Positions 27,751-34,419 of a stretch of DNA of 39,595 bases are shown one piece after another. Made by a program: the position numbers and the translations under genes. How positions within the stretch are numbered: position 1 is the stretch's first letter; each line of letters starts with the position of its first letter. Source of the stretch: a bacterium (GTDB lineage: Bacteria > Zhuqueibacterota > QNDG01 > JAFGCO01); NCBI GenBank assembly GCA_016930535.1, contig JAFGGN010000084.1:1-39595 (forward strand), written 5' to 3'. Below the pieces are notes generated by a model that did not search any database, was not told the origin of the DNA, and was given only the letters and a program-made list of their open reading frames with translations.

Positions 27751-28724
27751 TCACGCTCTCCTTTTTCGAAAATTCTGATCCGGGCCCTGGAGGGATCCAT
27801 CACGAATATCCGGCCCTCCGGACCGGCGGCGAGATCCAGGCCGACTGTCCCTTCGTCGAACTGTCCGGGCAGGGCCACGGCATCCCTCAGTTCTCCATCC
27901 GGAGAATATACTTTAATGCGTTCGAGCCCCTTCTCACTCGTGACAATGTTCCCTTCCGGAGTCAGGGCGAAATATGTCGGATTGCAGCATCCGCTGAATC
28001 CTTCAAGGCGCATGGATGGGTGTCCCCAGGAGGCGATCAGGTCGCCGTCCGGAGAATAATGTTCCAGTTTATGCCGGCCCGGATTCACGGCCCAGAGCGA
28101 TCCGTCTGCGGAAATCTGTATATCGAAACAGGATCCCGGTATCACAAAACCCGGTATTTTTTTTACAGGATCCTTTTCACCGATACTGGCGAGCATGCGT
28201 CCTTCCCTGTTCATTCTGTATATCACCCGGTTGCCCGCATCCGCCACGTAAACGTCGCGGCCCGCCGCGATTCCCGCAAGGATCGCATTTTCAGAAAACT
28301 GCTGCCATGTGTCCAGTCTCGAACCATCCGGACTGTAAACGCCAACCGATTTTTCATAACCGAGATACACCCGCCGTTCCGGATCCACGGCAAGGCACCG
28401 TACGGGTTCGTCCGCCGGGATCCATTCGGAGATCCGGTTGATCGTATCGACACGGAACATTTTGGATCCCGCCGCGACAATCAGACCGTGACCCGGATCC
28501 GCACAGAGGGCGGTTAAAACCTGCCCGGAAAAATCGATAAATCCGGTCTCCGAATAAAGGACATTTGCAGAATCGGACCGTCTGAACGGTTCCAGATCAT
28601 AGGCATACGGATTGGTATTGCGCCCGGCCCTTTCTCTCAGAAGTGAAAATCCATAGAAACCCAGGATGACCGAAGCGGTAATCAGGATAAACGTGGTCAT
28701 CCGGCGGCTGATGTGGTCGTTCAT
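27747..28724 (-). CDS. Membrane-anchored NHL-type beta-propeller protein
   Basis: The open frame extends to 28841 inside the upstream gene. ATG 28724, preceded by GGGGGA, begins MNDHISRRMTTFILITASVILGFYG, a signal anchor, and is taken as the start (325 residues). The body has NHL/SMP-30-like repeats: VRCLAVDPERRVYLGYEKSVGVYSPDG, DVYVADAGNRVIYRMNREG, LWAVNPGRHKLEHYSPDG and IFVMDPSRARIRIFEKG. These build a six-bladed propeller on the outer side of the membrane. An unpaired CC (SGCCNPTYF) is the only cysteine cluster. It lies between a PQQ-type propeller and the ferredoxin pair, and overlaps the latter by 4 nt, so it is likely part of the same complex (inference). Confidence 0.82.
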   Translation of the reverse strand: MNDHISRRMTTFILITASVILGFYGFSLLRERAGRNTNPYAYDLEPFRRSDSANVLYSETGFIDFSGQVLTALCADPGHGLIVAAGSKMFRVDTINRISEWIPADEPVRCLAVDPERRVYLGYEKSVGVYSPDGSRLDTWQQFSENAILAGIAAGRDVYVADAGNRVIYRMNREGRMLASIGEKDPVKKIPGFVIPGSCFDIQISADGSLWAVNPGRHKLEHYSPDGDLIASWGHPSMRLEGFSGCCNPTYFALTPEGNIVTSEKGLERIKVYSPDGELRDAVALPGQFDEGTVGLDLAAGPEGRIFVMDPSRARIRIFEKGERE

Positions 28725-28752
28725 CGTTCCCCCGTTTGGATGGGTCCTGCAA

Positions 28753-30174
28753 TCACTGCAGCAAATCGATACATACCAGCTGCCTTGAATCCCGGAGCAG
28801 CAGTCTTGAGCCGGCCAGCGCCATGGGCCCCCAGGCATCATGACCGCTCAGAACCTTTGTATGGACAACAACCTCGAATGCATTTAAAGACGCTTTTAAA
28901 ACGGTCAGATGACCGTCATCGTTCAGTAAAACGATTTTGTCGTCCGCAATCAGATACGGCCCCAGTCCGAACCGGTTCGCCGGTCCGCTTGTCCATTTGA
29001 ACCGGGTGATATCCGAAGCATCGGCGCATACAAATTGATTGCGAACCGGTCCTGCGTCCTTGGGAAGCACACCGAACACGGCATTCCTGTATAGAAGCGG
29101 CGTCTGCTGCTCAGAGGCAAAACCGGAATCAGGCGCACAGGATTGAAGCACCACGGCGCTGAAAAGGCTGTCATTTTCCTGTATCTGAATTACCATGCTT
29201 CCGGCACCGTATCCGGCTGTCAGTAAAATCCGGTTATCACCCAGGAACAGGGGTGACGGCGCGATGACCGAATGGCTCCATGCCGTACACTGCCAGAGAA
29301 GCCGGCCCCGGGATTCCTCCTCAGCAGAGATCCCGGCCACGCCCTGGTTAAAGCAGTATACATACATGCTGTGTCCGCGCAGGGTCATGGGCATGATGGA
29401 AGAATGGGACATGGTCCACGACTCCGGATTGGGCGTTTCCCACAGAGTTACGCCCGTGGCACAGTCGACACCGATCATGAGGGCCTTTCCCCCCGGTGCA
29501 AGCACGGCCGTGCCGCCATCGATCAGGGGGCATTGCCCCGTATACCAGAACGGCACCTCGGTTTCGTATTCTTCTTCAAGATCCAGGCCCCAGAACAACC
29601 GGCCGGATTCAGCATGAACGCACATCACATGGCATCGCGGTCCGATGGTCACCACAAAACTGTCCGCAACGGCCGGGATGGTCCGTGACATGCCGTGATT
29701 CCGCTTGATACGTACCGGATACCAGCGCCTCCAGATTTCCCGGCCATCGGCCAGTGAAAAACAGCGCAGTGCATCCGCCTTTTCCTGTTCCAGATAATCC
29801 AGAACATAGACCCGGCCGCCGGCCACGACCGGCGCCGCATGTCCCTCACCCAGAGGCACGGACCATAACGGATCGCGGGCGTTCTCCCACGAATTCGAAA
29901 CGGGCAGTGCCTCCATGCTGATATTATCATAATACGCACCCCGGAAACGGGGCCAGAATCCGGGGAGATCGGCAGCCGTACCGGTGAAGCGTGCAAATTG
30001 TGCCCCGATATCCACTTTCGCCGTTTTCACGGACAGACTGTCCCGGTTATCCATACCCGGACCATGGACCACAAAATCACTTGTCGGATCCGTGGAAAAC
30101 CACCAGGCCAATGTCCAGATGGCAATGGCCGTGAACAGGCCGGCGGATATTTGACTGATCCGTTTCTCTGTCAT
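28753..30174 (-). CDS. Membrane-anchored PQQ-like beta-propeller protein (propeller 4)
   Basis: A 473-residue protein starting MTEKRISQISAGLFTAIAIWTLAWWF, a single N-terminal membrane anchor with no obvious cleavage site. The WPxxRG signature appears late (FWPRFRGAYYDN, about residues 73-84) after an extra 45-residue region not found in the other copies. Repeats include VYVLDYLEQEKADALRCFSLADGREIW, VMCVHAESGRLFWGLD and ALMIGVDCATGVTLWETP. The ribosome-binding site is weak (CGGA at 4 nt) and the gap to the upstream gene is 43 nt. No cofactor-binding residues are recognisable. Among the six propellers it is one of the two most divergent. Confidence 0.85.
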   Translation of the reverse strand: MTEKRISQISAGLFTAIAIWTLAWWFSTDPTSDFVVHGPGMDNRDSLSVKTAKVDIGAQFARFTGTAADLPGFWPRFRGAYYDNISMEALPVSNSWENARDPLWSVPLGEGHAAPVVAGGRVYVLDYLEQEKADALRCFSLADGREIWRRWYPVRIKRNHGMSRTIPAVADSFVVTIGPRCHVMCVHAESGRLFWGLDLEEEYETEVPFWYTGQCPLIDGGTAVLAPGGKALMIGVDCATGVTLWETPNPESWTMSHSSIMPMTLRGHSMYVYCFNQGVAGISAEEESRGRLLWQCTAWSHSVIAPSPLFLGDNRILLTAGYGAGSMVIQIQENDSLFSAVVLQSCAPDSGFASEQQTPLLYRNAVFGVLPKDAGPVRNQFVCADASDITRFKWTSGPANRFGLGPYLIADDKIVLLNDDGHLTVLKASLNAFEVVVHTKVLSGHDAWGPMALAGSRLLLRDSRQLVCIDLLQ

Positions 30175-30217
30175 AAATTCCGATCGGTAAAAATTGGACG
30201 GAATCCCGAACCGGTTG

Positions 30218-31474
30218 TCATTTTGAAATCACGTAGGCGGACAGCGCTTCTCCGTGTCTCAGATACAGAATACCGTCTGAAATGGAAGGATGCGCCCAAT
30301 AAGGTCCCGATCCTTCTTTCATTTGAAAGGAACTGACCGGTTCAAATGCTTTCGGGGACGCCTTTACCAGGGCAAGGTTTCCGTCACTCTCATCGTAACA
30401 GTACAGCATGCCCTCCGCGGTGATGACGGAGCCCTTGTTCTCCCAGGTTGTTTCGTACTCGACCTGTCCCAAGTCCCAGTTCAGGCAGACCCAGTTTCCG
30501 CGTGAGTTGTTCAGCCAGTTGCTGCCGTAAATACAGCCGTTTACTTCCACTACGTTTCCATGGTGCACATCCAGCACGGAATCCTGCCACACCAGAACGG
30601 CCTCACCTTTTTCGTTCAGCCGGAACATATCGCTGCCGTTATCGTAACCGCTCGTTGTATAGAACATATTACCCCGGACAAGGGGTGTATTGGGATTGAT
30701 GGCATTATGTTTTTTATGAAATGTCGAATAAGGGATCTTCCACAATACCCGGCCCTGATTCGCATCGAAACCGGCCACATGATTTTCGAGCATGTTGATA
30801 ATCACCGGAGTTGACCCTTGCCGCATCAGAACCGGTGAGCAGTAGGTCGGTTTGTCTCCGAGGCTCTCACTCGCCCAGACCAGGGCGCCGTTCGTTTTGT
30901 TGAGCGCGATCATGGTCGCTTTTTTCCCTCCCGGCGTACAGAACACAAGGTCCCCTTCGATGAGGGGTGATTCAGCGATACCCCACCGATGATATTCCCC
31001 TTCGAATTCGGTAAAGAAATCCCTGACCCAGATCTCTTTTCCTGAGGCAGCATCGAAGCATCCGAGCCGACCCAGGCCGGATATCACGTACACGCGGCCG
31101 TTGTCCACGGTCGGCGTGCAGCGCGGATCGGAAAATGACTTGGACCAGACATCGCCCACGCCCGATTTCCAGAGGATTTTGCCCTGAAGATCGAGTGCAT
31201 AAAGGAATTCCTGTTTGCCCTCCATGCCCGTGATATATATAATTCCATTCGCGACGGAAGCCGATGAAAACCCTTTTCCGAGTTCCGTATTGATCCAAAG
31301 CCGCTTCGGCCCTCCGTCCGGCCATGAGGTCAGCAGCCCGGTTTCAGCGGATTTTCCGTTACGCTGCGGTCCGCGGAACTGCGGCCAGTCAGCCGGAAAC
31401 AATGCAGAGATGCCTACAAAAAAAATCAGGCTGAAAAATAAGGGGCTTCCTTGTTTCAATGCAATCACATTCAT
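30218..31474 (-). CDS. Secreted PQQ-like beta-propeller protein (propeller 3)
   Basis: A 418-residue protein with signal peptide MNVIALKQGSPLFFSLIFFVGISALFPA, then DWPQFRGPQRNG at the mature N-terminus. Repeats such as LYALDLQGKILWKSG, LGCFDAASGKEIWVRD and MIALNKTNGALVWASE are standard BamB/quinoprotein-type blades. AGGAG lies 6 nt before the ATG, and the gap to propeller 2 is 24 nt. The same WPxFRGP start is common in propeller families of Planctomycetota and related phyla (from memory). A role in redox chemistry, binding or scaffolding cannot be separated by sequence. Confidence 0.88.
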   Translation of the reverse strand: MNVIALKQGSPLFFSLIFFVGISALFPADWPQFRGPQRNGKSAETGLLTSWPDGGPKRLWINTELGKGFSSASVANGIIYITGMEGKQEFLYALDLQGKILWKSGVGDVWSKSFSDPRCTPTVDNGRVYVISGLGRLGCFDAASGKEIWVRDFFTEFEGEYHRWGIAESPLIEGDLVFCTPGGKKATMIALNKTNGALVWASESLGDKPTYCSPVLMRQGSTPVIINMLENHVAGFDANQGRVLWKIPYSTFHKKHNAINPNTPLVRGNMFYTTSGYDNGSDMFRLNEKGEAVLVWQDSVLDVHHGNVVEVNGCIYGSNWLNNSRGNWVCLNWDLGQVEYETTWENKGSVITAEGMLYCYDESDGNLALVKASPKAFEPVSSFQMKEGSGPYWAHPSISDGILYLRHGEALSAYVISK

Positions 31475-31498
31475 GCGTTCACTCCTGATAACCTGTGC

Positions 31499-32701
31499 CT
31501 ATTTGCGAAGATCCAGAGCCAGCAGCTCACCGCGGCTGTTTCTGAGATACAGCAGCCCGTTGCTCAATACGGGTGCTGTCCAGCATTGCGGCTTGAGCAG
31601 CCGCTTTGCAGAAGCAATTTCCTGATATGCCCCGGGAAGTGCTTTCACCATGCGCAGATCCCCTTTTTCGTTCAGAACGATCAGGGTTCCCGCGGCCGAA
31701 ATCAGGGAACCGAATCCAACGGACTGGGACCATTTTACCTGCCCGGTTTTGAAATCGATACATTTGAGATCGCCGCTTCCCACGTTTCCGTCAATGCCGT
31801 AAAGATATCCGTCGATGTAAATACTGCTTGAGAACTGATTGCTCATATCCCTGTTTTCCCACACGGTTTTCAGGGTTTTCCCGCTCATTTGAAGCAAAGC
31901 GGCACCGCGGCCATAGCCCGAAGAAACAAACAGGCCATCACCGACGATGACCGGATCTGCGGCATTCACGTTCCAACTCGTTACCCAGTCGTGTGACCAG
32001 ACCGTTGCGCCGGTCGCCATATCCACCACGTGGAGCTTCACTTCACCGAAAAGCGCAGCCAGGCGCCGGCCCTGATAGGAAAAGGCCACCGGTGTGGAAT
32101 ATCCGCCCGTGCCACCGCGCCCCCACAGCATTTTGCCGCTTTTCTTGTCAAAGGCCATGCCCGTGACCCCGGCGTTGACAATGATCAAGTCGTTTTCCAC
32201 GAGTATCGATCCCGCAATGCCCCACGTGGGCGGAGAGGCACCGAATTCATCACACACCTGATGCTTCCATTTGACTTTGCCGGTCAGTGCATCCAGACAG
32301 AAAAGATCGCCCTCACGGCTGACCGTATAGACAAGACCGTCATCCACGACAGGCGTTGAACGCGGCCCCGGATAATTGCCGGCCGCACAGTCATATTGAT
32401 AACGCCAGACATCCTTGCCCGTTTTCGCATCCAGACAAACGACAATGTCCTGGTTTTTCTCATTGCCCATGGTGTACAGCCTGCCGTCACTGACGGAGAC
32501 GGCCGACCACCCGTCCCCCACCTGGATTCGCCACAATTCGGGTACAGTGCCTGAAATGGCACCGGCATTCCAGCCGGTTTCGGTTGAAATTCCGGTTCCC
32601 TGCAACCCGCGCCATCGCGGCCAGTCGCCCGCGTTCAGGCCGGTAAATAACAGAATCATCATGCACGCAAGGAGCATCATAACGGAACGGTTTGTTCTCA
32701 C
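31499..32701 (-). CDS. Secreted PQQ-like beta-propeller protein (propeller 2), GTG start
   Basis: The frame is open to an ATG at 32743, but that start would place 14 polar residues before the signal peptide. GTG 32701 has GAGGAG 9 nt upstream and gives a well-formed signal (charged MRTNRS, then VMMLLACMMILLFTGLNA). The product is 400 residues. DWPRWRGLQGTG is the WPxxRG signature. Blades include VVCLDAKTGKDVWRYQ, LFCLDALTGKVKWKHQ and LKCIDFKTGQVKWSQ. It is highly similar in layout to propeller 3, pointing to local duplication. A 122-nt gap with inverted repeats precedes it. Confidence 0.85.
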   Translation of the reverse strand: MRTNRSVMMLLACMMILLFTGLNAGDWPRWRGLQGTGISTETGWNAGAISGTVPELWRIQVGDGWSAVSVSDGRLYTMGNEKNQDIVVCLDAKTGKDVWRYQYDCAAGNYPGPRSTPVVDDGLVYTVSREGDLFCLDALTGKVKWKHQVCDEFGASPPTWGIAGSILVENDLIIVNAGVTGMAFDKKSGKMLWGRGGTGGYSTPVAFSYQGRRLAALFGEVKLHVVDMATGATVWSHDWVTSWNVNAADPVIVGDGLFVSSGYGRGAALLQMSGKTLKTVWENRDMSNQFSSSIYIDGYLYGIDGNVGSGDLKCIDFKTGQVKWSQSVGFGSLISAAGTLIVLNEKGDLRMVKALPGAYQEIASAKRLLKPQCWTAPVLSNGLLYLRNSRGELLALDLRK

Positions 32702-32746
32702 AATAGTTCTCTCCTCATTTAAGTGGGATACGCCATGTCTCAATTG

Positions 32747-32784
32747 ACCGTCACGGTTGTAATATACTTAGTTGAACGATCAAC
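32747..32784 (-). promoter_or_regulatory. Possible operator/internal promoter before propeller 2
   Basis: The 122-nt gap at 32702-32823 contains ACCGT-C-ACGGT (32747-32757) and GTTGA-ACGA-TCAAC (32771-32784). On the minus strand a TATATT lies between them with only a weak -35 (TTTCTG, 17 nt upstream). Placement of two symmetric elements around a -10-like box is suggestive of regulation, but unproven. Confidence 0.35.
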
Positions 32785-32823
32785 AGAAATACACCGTTCC
32801 TGTTCATTACAATTTTTTACAAA

Positions 32824-34179
32824 TTATTCCCCGATACAGTATAGATACCGGTTCCCGCGCAGTATCAGGTCCTTCCCGGCAATGGCCGGGGACGCATCGA
32901 ATCCGTCTTCCAGCACGTTTTTCGCAAGAACGCTGAATACCGGACCCGGAGCAATCACATCAACAGCGCCGTTTCTCCCGGCCACATAGATACGGCCGGC
33001 AGCCGCGACGGGCGACGCATACACACCTTTAAGCCCCTCGAGATCCTGCCTTGAATAATGGATCTCTCCGGTGGCCGCATCCACACAGGACAGTTTTTCG
33101 GAATTCCCGTACAGCATATACAATTTGCCCCGGTACAGAAGCGGAGACGGGACATAGGACGTAATCTTCTCCTCATTGGCCCAAAGCACCGCATCCGTAC
33201 CCTGTATATCACCTTTTGCCTTTTCAGGCAAAATGGCCTGTAATGCATTTCCGCGGAATCCGCTGCTCAGAAAAACGGCACCGTTCCCGTAAACCGGCGA
33301 AGGAATCACGTTCCCGGTCATGCCGCCAATCTGCCACAGAGGCCTTCCGTCGGCCAGATCATACCCCCTGGACAATCCCGTGGCACTGATCACGATCTGG
33401 ACCAGCGGACCGCTATCCACCACAAGCGGAGTCGACCAGGTGGTGCCCTCGTCCCGGTCCCGCTTCCAGACAAGGTCGCCTGTTTTTTTGTCCAGAACAG
33501 CCAGAAACGAAGGTCCCTCGTGGTCCCAGTTGAGAATAACCCTGTCCCCGTACAGAACCGGAGAGCTGCCCTCGCCGAATGTATTGCTGATCTGCATATC
33601 ACCGAAATCCTTCTGCCACAGCAGGGTTCCGTTCATATTGAAGCAGTAAAGACCAAACGACCCGAACGAGGCCACCACGCATTGTCCGTCCGTCACGCAG
33701 GACGGGGAGGCCCAGCTGCCGTCTTTATGCGTTCCCTCATGGGGAAGCTGTTCGCGCACCGTATTCTGCCACAATATTTTACCGGTTCTGCGGTCCACGG
33801 AACAAACCATAAACCGTTGTTTCTTTTCAACGCGCTGCGCCTGCCCGGAAGCCCGCATCCACATCGGCGGATCCTTCTGCATGGATTTCAGCTCCTCGGG
33901 GTTCACGGGTTCGTCCGATCCGGCTGCCGTGGTGAGGAATATCTGATTTTCCCATATGACAGGCGTGGAGAGCCCCCGGCCCGGAACCGGGATTTTCCAG
34001 CGCACATGCTCGTTTTCGCCGAACCGGAGCGGCGGATTGCCTTCCGGGGATTCTCCTGTCATCAGCGGCCCGCGCCAGGCCGGCCAGTTTTCGGTATAGG
34101 AAGCGCCTTTTTCAGCCGCGGACAGCGATAATATCAAAAAAATGAAAAACAGACCGGTCAAACGATTGTGATTATTCAT
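32824..34179 (-). CDS. Secreted PQQ-like beta-propeller protein (propeller 1), first gene of the run
   Basis: A 451-residue protein with signal peptide MNNHNRLTGLFFIFLILSLSAA and mature NWPAWRGPLMTG. It is the longest of the soluble propellers, with an insertion (about residues 85-120, EELKSMQKDPPMWMRASG) between the first blades. Later blades include MVCSVDRRTGKILWQN, LAVLDKKTGDLVWKRD and LSCVDAATGEIHYSRQ. AAAGGATG precedes the ATG, and a near-consensus promoter lies 44-72 nt further upstream, so it leads the transcript. It has no recognisable active-site motif. The PQQ name refers to the fold only. Confidence 0.87.
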   Translation of the reverse strand: MNNHNRLTGLFFIFLILSLSAAEKGASYTENWPAWRGPLMTGESPEGNPPLRFGENEHVRWKIPVPGRGLSTPVIWENQIFLTTAAGSDEPVNPEELKSMQKDPPMWMRASGQAQRVEKKQRFMVCSVDRRTGKILWQNTVREQLPHEGTHKDGSWASPSCVTDGQCVVASFGSFGLYCFNMNGTLLWQKDFGDMQISNTFGEGSSPVLYGDRVILNWDHEGPSFLAVLDKKTGDLVWKRDRDEGTTWSTPLVVDSGPLVQIVISATGLSRGYDLADGRPLWQIGGMTGNVIPSPVYGNGAVFLSSGFRGNALQAILPEKAKGDIQGTDAVLWANEEKITSYVPSPLLYRGKLYMLYGNSEKLSCVDAATGEIHYSRQDLEGLKGVYASPVAAAGRIYVAGRNGAVDVIAPGPVFSVLAKNVLEDGFDASPAIAGKDLILRGNRYLYCIGE

Positions 34180-34222
34180 GGAATCATCCTTTAACTGGAT
34201 ACATTGTCATTGGTTCATTATT

Positions 34223-34251
34223 AATATAATTATCAAAAACGGAAGGGTCAA
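34223..34251 (-). promoter_or_regulatory. Sigma70-type promoter of the 14-gene run
   Basis: Reading the minus strand, TTGACC (34251-34246) and TATATT (34228-34223) are separated by exactly 17 nt, close to the sigma70 consensus. They lie 44 nt before the ATG at 34179, within a 240-nt intergenic region. This is the best promoter seen in the window. The remaining part (34252-34419) holds an imperfect hairpin at 34297-34316 (GCTTTTAA/TTAAAGC) and nothing else I can name. Confidence 0.65.
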
Positions 34252-34419
34252 ACGATTCCTGCGGCAATCCGTTTCAATGCGTCACGGCCAGGAGCGGCTT
34301 TTAAGGTTTTTTAAAGCGTCAATTGTCCGCTTTATCGATACGACAGGTGCGTCATTAGAAATCAATCAGAGCGGGGGCCGTATGGAGAATGGACATTGCG
34401 ATCTGAAAAGCGCCGGATT

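Noticed and set aside
18910..34179. True PQQ-dependent (quinoprotein) dehydrogenases
   Set aside because: Only the blade pattern matches; I could not find the catalytic and calcium-binding residues or a cytochrome domain, so PQQ binding is not claimed.
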